From Desulfobulbus propionicus (GTDB lineage Bacteria; Desulfobacterota; Desulfobulbia; Desulfobulbales; Desulfobulbaceae), in NCBI GenBank assembly GCA_002747135.1, contig PDTE01000023.1, positions 1-64,000 on the forward strand: 64,000 nt of DNA, given 5' to 3'. The notes under the pieces were generated by a model. That model was not told the DNA's origin and made no database searches. It worked only from the letters and a program-made list of their open reading frames with translations. Positions 54,391 to 63,451 of the stretch are shown here, piece by piece (position 1 is the first letter of the stretch; each line of letters opens with the position of its first letter). The translations under genes were made by a program, and so were the position numbers.

Positions 54391-55788
54391 ATGAAAAAGC
54401 TGCCCATCGGGATCCAGACCTTCCAGAAAATTCGTAAAGATGATTATGTGTATGTGGATAAGACCGACCTCGCTGTCGATCTTATATCCCGTTACCAGTA
54501 TGTGTTTTTGGCCCGTCCCAGGTGGTTTGGTAAAAGTCTTTTTTAGATACCCTGCATTCTCTTTTTGAAGGAAGAAAGGAACTGTTTACCGGTCTGGCTG
54601 CCGAAAACAACCATGACTGGTCAAAGAAGTATCCTGTAATCAAAATTTCCTTTGGTGCCGGATAGTTCCGCACCCAGGAAATGCTCCATCTCACTCTGCT
54701 GGAAGCATTGAGAGATAACGAAAAGCGTCTGGGCATCTTTTGCCAGATTGAGGCTGCTGCCGCGAGATTTTCACGCATAATCAAGGCGGCACACGAAGCA
54801 TACGGCCAGCCTGTAGTTATTCTCGTTGATGAATATGACAAGCCCATTTTAGACAATATCGACCAGCCGGAAATGGCGGCCTTTGCCAGAGAAACCCTGA
54901 AAGCCTTTTATTCCGTTATCAAGGATAATGATTCCCATATCCGTTTTGCCTTTTTGACCGGCGTAACCAGATTTTCCAAAGTATCTGTTTTTTCGGGTAT
55001 CAACAATATTGTGGATATCAGCCTCAAGCCCCTTTTTGCCACTGTCTGCGGCTATACCCAGAGCGATCTGGAAGTGGTTTTTGCCGAGCATCTGGAAAGT
55101 GCGGATATGGCTGAAGTAAGACGGTGGTATGACGGCTATCATTTCATGGGTGAGCATGTTTACAATCATTTTGATATTCTGTTGTTTCTGGATAACAATA
55201 AGCTGTTCAAAAGCTACTGGTTTGAAACCGCTGCACCGACATTTCTGGTCAAGCTCTTAGACCAGAAACAATTTTTTCTGCCTGATCTGAGCAACATCAA
55301 GGCTGGCGAAGAACTGCTGACCTCCTTTGATATTGACAAAATAGACCCTGTTACCCTGCTGTTTCAGTCGGGTTATCTTACCATCAGGGATGTTTCTCTG
55401 GAAGAGGGAATGACCGAATATACCCTGGGATTTCCCAATCTGGAGGTATCTACAGCCTTCACCAATTCCCTGCTGGATATTTTTGCGCCGCCAGAAAGCA
55501 AGTTCCCTCTCAGATGCCTGGCTCTCTTCTGTTCCTTTACAGATTGTTGTGGAAGACTGCACCAACAAGGGCCGCATTGATATGAGTGTGGAGACGGACG
55601 ACTTTCTTTACCTCATTGAATTCAAGGTGGATATGCCCAGAGAAAAGGCCCTTGCCCACATCAAAACCAAAGGCTATGCAGAATAATATCAGGTCAGAAA
55701 TAAAAACATTGTGCTGATCGGTATTGGTTTTTCCAGTGAAGAAAAAAATGTCACTGAATGTGTCTGGGAGGAGGAAATGGTAAAGTAA
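54391..55788 (+). pseudogene. Broken AAA-ATPase-like / DUF1703 nuclease gene
   Basis: Starts at ATG 54391 with [24 protein letters not shown], a family hallmark, and the P-loop [10 protein letters not shown]. It is broken at least four times: a one-base loss in a T-run near 54541, an in-frame TAG at 54663, a frameshift near 55500, and a TAA at 55684. The middle part keeps IILVDEYDKPILDN-like VVILVDEYDKPILDN (Walker B) and RRWYDGYHFMG. The end keeps the PD-(D/E)xK-like nuclease motif FLYLIEFKVD. Such genes are often numerous and mobile in Bacteroidota and Desulfobacterota. Confidence 0.88.
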
Positions 55789-56123
55789 CTCCTGTTGTCC
55801 TTCCTTTTCTGAAATACCGGTTTGGCTTATTTCACGGTAAAGGTCAGCGTTGCCCCATAAGCCGCAGTATTGACCTTGCCGTAAAGTTTCCTGAGCGGGC
55901 CGTTTTCAGTTATTACAGCGGATGAAGCGTATCATGACAATGACGGCTCCCTGTTGGCAGAGACAGGAGTTCATCCCATCACCCCGGTATCTTCTGGCAC
56001 GTCCCTGCCTGTTAATTATTCCCTGATACGCTTTCAGTCACCTGTGATGCTTTTTGTGAAATCCCCATGATACGCCAGGGCCTGACGGATGAAGGATATT
56101 CTTACGTTGTGGGAAGATTCTTG
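55789..56123. other. Intergenic, probably gene remnant
   Basis: A plus-strand frame without a start (about 55905-56070) reads VITADEAYHDNDGSLLAETG, then HPITPVSSGTSLPVNYSL, with the look of real protein sequence. It has no start and a stop before 56072. I cannot place it in a family. Confidence 0.3.
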
Positions 56124-57026
56124 TCACTTCCTGAGCAGCAGCCGGGCGAGGATTTGCCCATCTTTTTCATCAAGCCCCTTTCCCTGGCGGGCAAGCTCCA
56201 GGGTGTAGTGCCCCAGTATCCGGTACAATTCCACAAGTTCAGGTAATTGCGCTTCCATATTTTTCAAATGCCCCTCAATAATGGGAAAATCTCCCCTGGA
56301 AATGGGGCCGGTCAGCCCTTTTACGGTTCCCTTGGTTTTGATATTTTCCAGGGAACCCTGGATCAAGGGCTCCAGCAGATGGTATGCCTGAAAAGCATCC
56401 AGACCTGTTTGCTGCATCATCTGCAAAGAGGCATGAACCAGGGTAACCAGATAATTGGATGCCGTCACAGCCGCAGCATGGTACAGCACCTTGGCAGAAG
56501 TGGGCATGACAAAGGAAGTGCCACCCAAAGCCGTTACAATTTTTTCTCCCAGACAAACCGCTGTTTCATCTCCTTCAATGCCCATGTGAATCCCCGTGAA
56601 AGGAGAATCCTGTCCTTCCTGGTATGGGACAAATGCCTGGAGCGGGTGAATGGATCCTGTGGCGGCTCCGGCCTTTTTTGCCGAAGACAGGATATCGGAA
56701 CCAAGTGCGCCGGAAAGATGAAACACCTTGTGGTGGCTGGAAAATCCCCCTTTTGCGGCAATGGTTTCACATACAGATTCTATTTCCATATCCGGCGTGG
56801 CCAGAAATATCATATCTGCCATTTTTGCGGCATCTTCGACAGCAGGAACCACAACTCCCTTTCCCACAGTCCTGCAGGTTCCCTGGGCCGATGTCAGCGA
56901 TCTGCTGGAAAAGGAAGCCGGAACAAAGCCGCTCTTTTCAAGAAATACGGCCAGATGGGTTCCCACACGCCCACACCCGATAATGGAAAATGCCATGGGG
57001 GTGGGCTCAGTGATATGCGTATTCAT
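56124..57026 (-). CDS. Rossmann-fold DUF2520 protein
   Basis: 300-residue protein with an N-terminal NAD(P)-binding fold ([21 protein letters not shown]) and a C-terminal DUF2520 helical domain ([20 protein letters not shown]). It resembles ProC-like and ketopantoate-reductase-like folds. It overlaps panB by 20 bases on the same strand, so a role in pantothenate synthesis, for example ketopantoate reduction, is suggested by context only. Confidence 0.8.
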   Translation of the reverse strand: MNTHITEPTPMAFSIIGCGRVGTHLAVFLEKSGFVPASFSSRSLTSAQGTCRTVGKGVVVPAVEDAAKMADMIFLATPDMEIESVCETIAAKGGFSSHHKVFHLSGALGSDILSSAKKAGAATGSIHPLQAFVPYQEGQDSPFTGIHMGIEGDETAVCLGEKIVTALGGTSFVMPTSAKVLYHAAAVTASNYLVTLVHASLQMMQQTGLDAFQAYHLLEPLIQGSLENIKTKGTVKGLTGPISRGDFPIIEGHLKNMEAQLPELVELYRILGHYTLELARQGKGLDEKDGQILARLLLRK

Positions 57027-57755
57027 CCGAAGGAAAAACTCCCTGCTTTACCTCATTGATATACTCTTTTGTCCCTTTTCGGGTAAGTTCTGCTATTTCT
57101 GCGTATTTTTTCACAAATTTTGGCAGAAACTGGTCGTTAATTCCCAGCATGTCATGGAGAACCAGCACCTGGCCATCACAATGTTCTCCTGCGCCAATGC
57201 CAATGGTGGGAATGGTCAGCTTTTTACTGATTTTCTGGGCAATGGAAGAGGGAATTCCTTCCAGTACAACGGAAAAGGCACCGGCATTTTCCACATCCAG
57301 GGCATCCTGGATCAGCCTGTCCTCATCCCTTTGCACCCTGAAACCTCCCATTTGATGCACGGACTGTGGCGTCAGCCCGATATGGGCCTGTACGGGAATC
57401 CCTGCCTGGGCAATGGCACGTATGGCCTTGCACACCGGGGCCCCTCCCTCCAGCTTGACACCGTGGGCCCCGGCTTCCTTGAGAAACCTTCCTGCATTCT
57501 GCACCGCTTCTGTCACAGCACCATGGTAGGACATAAAAGGCATGTCTCCAATGATCATGGCTCGTTGACAGGCCCTTGCAACCATCTCCGTATGATACAG
57601 CATCTGCTCCATGGTAACGGCCAGGGTGTTTTCCCTTCCCTGAACCACCATGCCAAGGGAATCCCCCACCAGAATCATATCAATGTCAGCATGGTAATTT
57701 TTTCCCCGTCCTGCTTCATTTTCATTAAAGAAGAAGTTGTAATACTTTTTCCCAT
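57007..57755 (-). pseudogene. panB: panB with N-terminal deletion and frameshift
   Basis: Ketopantoate hydroxymethyltransferase, the first committed step of pantothenate synthesis. From ATG 57755 ([20 protein letters not shown]) the protein starts normally, then after TMLT the conserved AYDYxFAxxxDEAG segment (about 14-15 codons) is missing, the frame shifts, and the remainder reads on in another frame as [14 protein letters not shown]. The long rest (223 residues from ATG 57678) is intact, including [10 protein letters not shown] and [21 protein letters not shown]. Either the gene is dead, or there is an assembly error. Confidence 0.85.
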
Positions 57756-57924
57756 AATCCCCCCCCCTTGTTTCTATTGGATAGCCAACCTGAATTCACC
57801 ACCTGATTTTATAACCAGTTGATTCCCCTTCCATTTTGCTAATTCCCCGGCCACCAGCAGGATGCCAGATGCAAGGCGCCAAGGTTCCGGCGACTGAGGC
57901 GTATCAGCCATACAACCCAGGGAG

Positions 57925-58004
57925 ATACTCCTCAATTCCTGTCATAAAAAACAAGAAATTATTTGAGGTGTAAGGCCTCTTGGGTTGCGGGTTTTCCGTG
58001 TTAG
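57925..58004 (+). repeat. Family C repeat, copy 4
   Basis: 80-bp copy lacking the first bases, from ATACTCCTCAATTCCTGTC to GCGGGTTTTCCGTGTTAG. It is in the gap upstream of the broken panB and downstream of the flavin reductase gene. Confidence 0.88.
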
Positions 58005-58037
58005 CATATTGTCTCATTTCTGGGGACCACTATAGTT

Positions 58038-58613
58038 TTACTGTCGGCCAATGGAAAAGGCCTTGCCTGCTGGTTCTCCCAGACTGAAATATTCGCGTGT
58101 GCCGGGTATGAAAGCTATGGGCTTGAGCTTTGCCATGTCCGGCATATCCTTGTCACCAAGGATTGCTTCATCTGCTTTTATGTCGATCACTTCACCGATA
58201 AAAATGGTATGCAGGCCAAGGTCAGTATATTCAAGCAGCCTGCACTCAAGGACAAAAGGTATCTCTTGTGCGTAGGGGGCGTCAACGCAGTCACTGTGTT
58301 CTGCTGTCCAGCCTGCTTCGGCCAATTTGTCGACCTTGGCCCCGCTGAATATTCCCATATAGTCCGCTTCTTTTATCTGAGACGCTGAAGGAATGCCAAG
58401 TGTAAATGCCTTACGTCCCATGATGCCCGCATAAGAATAGGTGGCCTTGCGTAACGATACATTCACACACACTGGTTTGGAGTTGCAGATGCCGCCCCAG
58501 GCAGCGGTCATCAAATTTGCTTTTCCGTTCTGGTCATAGGTGCCGACGAGCAGCACAGGAGTTGGATAGAGAAGAGTGTTGGGGCCGAGTGATTTTTTCA
58601 TTACATGCTCCAT
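58038..58613 (-). CDS. Flavin reductase-like (flavoredoxin family) protein
   Basis: 191-residue FMN-binding split-barrel protein. It has PTPVLLVGTYDQNGKANLMTAAW, the family core, NVSLRKATYSYAGIMG and FTLGIPSASQIKEADYMGIFSG. Its relatives in sulfate reducers are called flavoredoxin, an electron carrier. ATG 58613 or 58601 could be the start. No partner gene is adjacent. Confidence 0.85.
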   Translation of the reverse strand: MEHVMKKSLGPNTLLYPTPVLLVGTYDQNGKANLMTAAWGGICNSKPVCVNVSLRKATYSYAGIMGRKAFTLGIPSASQIKEADYMGIFSGAKVDKLAEAGWTAEHSDCVDAPYAQEIPFVLECRLLEYTDLGLHTIFIGEVIDIKADEAILGDKDMPDMAKLKPIAFIPGTREYFSLGEPAGKAFSIGRQ

Positions 58614-58686
58614 GTTTTTGGATTAATGTTGCTTGTTGTAACCGATTAGAGGTACTTTGTGCCTCTGCATTATTCTCTGCTTCTGA

Positions 58687-58707
58687 GCTGATGAGAAATC
58701 CGGGCTA
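58687..58707 (-). repeat. Family E short repeat
   Basis: GCTGATGAGAAATCCGGGCTA. On the minus strand its TAGCCCGG end is the stop codon (TAG) of the MFS transporter gene. Confidence 0.55.
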
Positions 58708-60099
58708 GGCCCTCCTCATCCTGCCCATGGAACAGAATATCCCCAGAAAACAAATGCAGGCAAACACAATCATAGCCTGGTGCATGGTATTCATAAAGCC
58801 CTGGCTGGTTTGCTCGCTGATTATCGTATGACCCATGACGTGTTCTATCAGCCAGGCCGAAATTCCCATGCCGGTCAACATGCCAAGCGCCCGGGAAATG
58901 GCAGTCAGGCTGGAGGCCATGCCGTACAGTGTTCTGGGAACAAGGTTCATAACCAGGGTGGTATTCGGGGAGGTAAACAGGGCAAATCCTGTTCCCATGA
59001 TAATAAAAATGATCACAACTAGGGCAAGGGAACTGCCTGTTCTCACCTGACTGGCCAGGACAAGAGCCAGGGCGCAAAGCCCCATGCCTGCTGTTGCCAG
59101 CTTGCCGGGATATATCCGATCAGCCAGTTTTCCGGCCCAGGGAGAAAGCAGGCATTGAACAAGAGTCTGAATCATCAGCAGAAGACCTGCGTGCAGCGCT
59201 GTAAATCCTCTGATGCTTTGCAGGTAAAGGCTGAAAAAAAAGATGATGTTAAAGCTGGCCGCATAATTTAAAAGGGCCGCCAGTATACTTAAAGAAAAAG
59301 GGATGTTGAAACGGAGAAACCTGACTGGCAGCACCGGAGTTTTTACTTTCAGCTCAAGCAGGACAAAGAGGACAACGCCGACTCCGCTGGCGAGAGAGAA
59401 ATATGAACCCAAAGGGCCAAGCCATTTTTTGCCGATGATAGTCATGGTCAGACAGATAAGGGTCAAGGCAAAGAGTAAACTGCCTTTATAATCAAATACC
59501 TGTTTACGATCTCCCCACCATTCCCCCTCAAGTGCTTTTATACCCACCAGTAAACTCAACATGGCCAGCAGGGCCGCAAGCCAGAAAATGGCTTTCCAGT
59601 GGATATAGTAAACCAGAAAGCCGCTCAGTATTGGTCCTGCGGACAAACCTGCATAAGTGAAGGCCAGGGCAATGCCCATACTTTTTCCTAAACGTTCGGG
59701 CGGGATAAGCGAAGAAAGGATGGCAAAAGATGCCGTGGAAATAAACGCGGCCGCCATACCCTGAAAGGCAGTCATGATAAGAAAGCAGATGATGTCAGGG
59801 CTGAAAGTTATGGAGATACATGCCAGAAAATAGATGGAAATTCCCAAAAAATATATCCGTTTCCTGCCATACAGGTCAGCGAGCTGACCAGATGGCAGGA
59901 GCATACATCCCTGACCGAGCAGATACAGCAAGGACAACAGGCTGAGCTGGAAGGTTGTTGCCTGATAGTATTTACCAATGGCTGGCAGAGCAATATTGAC
60001 TCCTGCCATAAGAAACGGGGTAATAAACTGGATGATACAAATGACTGTAAGGGCCAGCGGCTGGCTGTCTCCCTGAGTTCTGTCTACTGTTGTCTGCAT
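58705..60099 (-). CDS. MFS transporter, DHA2 type
   Basis: 464-residue exporter with 13-14 predicted membrane helices. The loop-2/3 signature GQLADLYGRKRIYFLG and the antiporter motif GIALAFTYAGLSAGPILSG are clear. The group exports drugs and toxic compounds with proton exchange. Substrate unknown. A family A repeat lies just upstream of its start. The stop codon is in a family E sequence. Confidence 0.9.
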   Translation of the reverse strand: MQTTVDRTQGDSQPLALTVICIIQFITPFLMAGVNIALPAIGKYYQATTFQLSLLSLLYLLGQGCMLLPSGQLADLYGRKRIYFLGISIYFLACISITFSPDIICFLIMTAFQGMAAAFISTASFAILSSLIPPERLGKSMGIALAFTYAGLSAGPILSGFLVYYIHWKAIFWLAALLAMLSLLVGIKALEGEWWGDRKQVFDYKGSLLFALTLICLTMTIIGKKWLGPLGSYFSLASGVGVVLFVLLELKVKTPVLPVRFLRFNIPFSLSILAALLNYAASFNIIFFFSLYLQSIRGFTALHAGLLLMIQTLVQCLLSPWAGKLADRIYPGKLATAGMGLCALALVLASQVRTGSSLALVVIIFIIMGTGFALFTSPNTTLVMNLVPRTLYGMASSLTAISRALGMLTGMGISAWLIEHVMGHTIISEQTSQGFMNTMHQAMIVFACICFLGIFCSMGRMRRA

Positions 60100-60109
60100 C
60101 GTTTTTTAT

Positions 60110-60256
60110 CACTACTCACAGGGCATACGCCATCCTGGTTGTACCTGCTTTCAGCTTGTCCAGGTCTGGGCAAACGGGCAAACGCGACTGGCAGCTAAAG
60201 CCCCTCTACAGGACCAGTCCTGATCGTCCGAAGATAGGCGCGCCCTGGGAGTTGGT
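60110..60256 (-). repeat. Family A repeat, copy 16, diverged
   Basis: 147-bp reverse copy, ATCACTACTCACAGGGC to CTGGGAGTTGGTG. The core is eroded (AAAGCCCCTCTACAGGACCAG). It separates the MFS transporter from the thiamine operon. Confidence 0.75.
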
Positions 60257-60264
60257 GTCCTTTT

Positions 60265-61242
60265 TTACAAAGGGGTTGCAGGTAACTCTACGGCCCATTC
60301 GTTCAGGGGCGGTACCTTTTTTACCATGTCCTGTTGTTGCAGAAATCGGGCAAAACGTTCATAACGGTTTTTGTCCAGTGCGCCGGGACGCAGGGCAAAG
60401 CGGGGCAGGGTATCACGCCATGCCCTTTTGTTGAGTTCGTCGTTTAAGCTGGCCCGTTCACCTTTGATGAAAAGCTCCCAGCTCTCTTTCGGATGATTGA
60501 TCAGGAACTGGACACCCATTTCTAAAGCATTGACAAATTTTCGTAATTCGGGAGTGTCGATATTTTTTTTGCTTGCCACAAGGATCAGCTCGTCATAGGC
60601 GGGAATACCATATTCTTCTACAAAAAAAGCCTTTCCTGGCCGCTTTTCAATATCCAGCTGGTTCAGTTCAAAATTACGGAAAGCACCGATTACACCATCA
60701 GCCTGCCCTGACAGCAGAGAGGGAGACAGGGAAAAGTTGACGTTTACCAGTTTCACCTCGTCCAGGGTCAAACCGGCCTGTTTAAGCATCATTTTCAGTA
60801 GAACCGTTTCAAACCCACCTACAGAATAACCGATGGTCTTCCCCTTGAAATCGGCAAGCTTTTTTATCGGTCCGTTTTCGAGGACCACAAGTGAATTGAG
60901 CGGGGTGGCAACAAGAGTGGCTATACGTACCAGTGGTAAGCCCTGGTCAACCTGCATCTGGTGCTGGTGCTGGTAGGAGACGGCGATATCAGCCTTGCCT
61001 GCGGCTACAAGTTTTGGGGGATCATTCGGGTTGGACGGGGCAATGAGTTCAACCTCCAGTCCCTGACGAGTAAAAAAACCTTTTTCAAGTGCTACAAACA
61101 AAGGCGCATGGTCAGGATTGACAAACCAGTCAAGCAATACGGTTATTTTTTTTCCTTCCGCCCTGGCGTCTTCTGGCTGAAGGGTGAGCCCAAGGTAGGT
61201 CAAGCTGGCAAAAAGCATGATTAAAATGACAGTTTTTTTCAT
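60265..61242 (-). CDS. thiY: Thiamine-precursor ABC transporter, substrate-binding protein
   Basis: 325-residue periplasmic binding protein of the ThiY/NMT1 family. Signal peptide 1-28 (KKTVILIMLFASLTYLGL, ending ARA). Family motif VLLDWFVNPDHAPLFVALEKGFF is clear; it binds formylaminopyrimidine, a thiamine breakdown product. It is the last of the thiM-E-Z-X-Y run on the minus strand. An SD box GAGGAAAA precedes the ATG. Confidence 0.9.
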   Translation of the reverse strand: MKKTVILIMLFASLTYLGLTLQPEDARAEGKKITVLLDWFVNPDHAPLFVALEKGFFTRQGLEVELIAPSNPNDPPKLVAAGKADIAVSYQHQHQMQVDQGLPLVRIATLVATPLNSLVVLENGPIKKLADFKGKTIGYSVGGFETVLLKMMLKQAGLTLDEVKLVNVNFSLSPSLLSGQADGVIGAFRNFELNQLDIEKRPGKAFFVEEYGIPAYDELILVASKKNIDTPELRKFVNALEMGVQFLINHPKESWELFIKGERASLNDELNKRAWRDTLPRFALRPGALDKNRYERFARFLQQQDMVKKVPPLNEWAVELPATPL

Positions 61243-61261
61243 TTTTCCTCCATGTATGTGT

Positions 61262-61320
61262 GCGAAACTCCGTCTTGAAACAGAGAATAACGGGGAAACA
61301 CCGGCCCCGTGATTGGTTAC
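61262..61320 (-). repeat. Half copy of family B repeat
   Basis: Read on the minus strand: GTAACCAATCACGGGGCCGG, then TTTCCCCGTTATTCTCTGTT. It is transcribed inside the thi operon, between thiX and thiY. Confidence 0.7.
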
Positions 61321-61347
61321 ATGACACTCGTTAGCAAGATGTAAAAT

Positions 61348-62079
61348 TTACCAATAGATGAGTTTTTCCAGAGCCCAGTCCACAAAATAGTATATTCCCA
61401 GAGCAAGGACAACCAGCATTGCCAGGGCTGCAAACATGACATCAACCTGCATCCGTGCGTTGGCATGCAGCATATAATAACCAAGCCCTGAGCTTGACCC
61501 CACCCATTCGCCAATAACTGCGCCAATTGGCGCCACAGCTGCCGCTACCCTTGCCCCGGCGGCAAATCCAGGCAGGGCCGAAGGCAGGACGATATAGCGC
61601 AGGCTGGATAAAGTGGTGGCGTCCATGACCCGGGCCAGCTCCAGTAATTCCGGCTGTGTCTTGTTCATACCGTTAAATAAAGACGAGGTAACGGGAAAAT
61701 AAATAATCAGGATTGCCATGGCAATCTTGGAAGCCATGCCGTAGCCCAGCCACAAGACCAAAAGCGGTGCCAGGGCAAAAACAGGAATGGCCTGACTGAT
61801 GACAAGTACAGGCAGCATCCATCGCTTTAACAGCGGCGATACGTACATGATCAGAGCTGTTGCAGTTCCCAGAAGGATACCAAGGAAAAGTCCTGCCATA
61901 ATCTCTGCCAGTGTAATCATGAGGTGTTGCAGGAGAAAAGTCCAGTTACCTGTGATTGCCTGCATTACCCGAAGAGGACCAGGCAGGATATAATGGGGTA
62001 CACCGGTGAGCATGACAACCAGCTGCCAGAGCAGGAGCAGCCCAAAAGTCAGGAGCAGAAAGCGACCGTAACTGTTCAA
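61348..62079 (-). CDS. thiX: Thiamine-precursor ABC transporter, permease
   Basis: 243-residue inner-membrane permease with six or so helices and the BPD loop GARVAAAVAPIGAVIGEWVG (EAA motif). The N-terminus is MNSYGRFLLLTFGLLLLW. It starts two bases before the end of thiZ, so the genes are coupled. Confidence 0.9.
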   Translation of the reverse strand: MNSYGRFLLLTFGLLLLWQLVVMLTGVPHYILPGPLRVMQAITGNWTFLLQHLMITLAEIMAGLFLGILLGTATALIMYVSPLLKRWMLPVLVISQAIPVFALAPLLVLWLGYGMASKIAMAILIIYFPVTSSLFNGMNKTQPELLELARVMDATTLSSLRYIVLPSALPGFAAGARVAAAVAPIGAVIGEWVGSSSGLGYYMLHANARMQVDVMFAALAMLVVLALGIYYFVDWALEKLIYW

Positions 62080-62081
62080 TT

Positions 62082-62822
62082 TCAGGTTTCCTTCATGAGT
62101 TTGGTCATAAGTGGCGCCAGATTGTGCTGCACTTCCTGGTCATCAGGGTTCCGTGGCGGGGCCGTTGCCAGAGTCAGGATCATTTTTACTGTGGCTGGCG
62201 GCCGCGACAGGACGATAATGGTATTTCCCATGCGCAGAGCTTCCATGGGGTCATGGGTGACCAGCACCACAGTGACTTTGTGCAGGAGTTCCGCGCAGAG
62301 CCGCTGCAAGGTAAATCTGGTGAGCGCGTCCAGCGCTGAAAAGGGTTCATCCATAAGTACCACCTGTCGCTTTTCCATCAGGGTTCTGAGCAATGCCCCT
62401 CGTTGACGCATGCCTCCGGAAAGTGTACCTGGCAGCGCTTTTTCGTAGCCAGCCAGGCCAGCAGCCCTGATGAGGTGTTTTGCCTGCTCGTGCAGCTCAG
62501 GGGTTTCCTCTTTTCTCAGCTTGGCCCCCAAAAGGATGTTGTCCAGAAGGCAAAGCCAGGGGAGCAGGAGATCATTCTGGCTCATCCAGGCGGTTGTTCG
62601 GGCAGCAGGAGGTTTGCCGTTAATGGTTACCAGGCCATCAGCAGGGGTTTCCCCGCCAGTAATCAACCGGAGCAGGGTTGATTTTCCGCAGCCGCTTGGC
62701 CCTAGAATACAGGTACATTCGCCTCCTGGTATTTCCAGGGAAATGTTTTGAAAAAGCGGCTTTCCCTCATAGTGCAGGGAAATATGATCAAAATTGATAG
62801 AAGGGGCACCTGCTGCTGGCAT
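62082..62822 (-). CDS. thiZ: Thiamine-precursor ABC transporter, ATPase
   Basis: 246-residue ABC ATPase. Walker A GPSGCGKSTLLRLI, signature LSGGMRQRGALLRTL, Walker B VVLMDEPFSALDA, and the switch histidine in VLVTHDPMEAL. Taurine and nitrate systems are close relatives; the thi neighbours decide the call. Confidence 0.9.
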   Translation of the reverse strand: MPAAGAPSINFDHISLHYEGKPLFQNISLEIPGGECTCILGPSGCGKSTLLRLITGGETPADGLVTINGKPPAARTTAWMSQNDLLLPWLCLLDNILLGAKLRKEETPELHEQAKHLIRAAGLAGYEKALPGTLSGGMRQRGALLRTLMEKRQVVLMDEPFSALDALTRFTLQRLCAELLHKVTVVLVTHDPMEALRMGNTIIVLSRPPATVKMILTLATAPPRNPDDQEVQHNLAPLMTKLMKET

Positions 62823-62827
62823 CAGAG

Positions 62828-63451
62828 CTATTGCTGCACCAGGGACAGCAATCTGTTTGCCGCTTTTCGTGGCGAGTCAGCGGAAACTATGGCAGATACC
62901 ACGGCAATACCATCGGCTCCGGCCTTAATGACTTGTGAGGCATTGTCAGCGTTGATACCGCCAATGCCCACAATTGGCAGGGAGACTTTTTTACGAATGG
63001 CGGCAATGCCTTCAAGACCAAGAGGGGTGCTGGTGTCAGTTTTGGTCGGAGTTGCGAAGACCGGGCTTATGCCAATGTAATCAGCACCTTCCCTTTCAGC
63101 CATGATGGCATCATCAGTATTTTCAGCCGAGATCCCTATGATCATCTCTGGGGCAATGGTTCTGGCAAGGTGCAGCGGCATATCTTTCTGGCCAAGATGG
63201 ATACCGTCTGCGTTTACTGCCAGGGCAATATCAATGCGGTCATTAATAATAAGAGGTATCTGATGTTTTTCGAGCAGGGGACGGAGAGTATGGGCCTGTT
63301 CCAGAAATTCTCTGGTCGAGCAGTGTTTCTCGCGTAATTGTACGCAGGTTACTCCTCCCTCAATCGCTTCCAGAACGATTTCGTATAGTGAGCGTCCCCT
63401 GGATAGTTCCCGATCAGTGACCAGGTATAAGGTATAGTCTGCCTTCATCAT
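62828..63451 (-). CDS. thiE: Thiamine-phosphate synthase
   Basis: 207-residue TIM-barrel enzyme that joins hydroxymethylpyrimidine diphosphate to thiazole phosphate. It has YLVTDRELSRGRS, CVQLREK, LIINDRIDIALAVNADGIHLGQKDMPL and DYIGISPVFATPTKTD. Its ATG comes directly after the thiM stop. Confidence 0.95.
   Translation of the reverse strand: MMKADYTLYLVTDRELSRGRSLYEIVLEAIEGGVTCVQLREKHCSTREFLEQAHTLRPLLEKHQIPLIINDRIDIALAVNADGIHLGQKDMPLHLARTIAPEMIIGISAENTDDAIMAEREGADYIGISPVFATPTKTDTSTPLGLEGIAAIRKKVSLPIVGIGGINADNASQVIKAGADGIAVVSAIVSADSPRKAANRLLSLVQQ

Noticed and set aside
56728..57822. 364-codon plus-strand frame
   Set aside because: It covers panB and the DUF2520 gene in reverse and has no recognisable domain.
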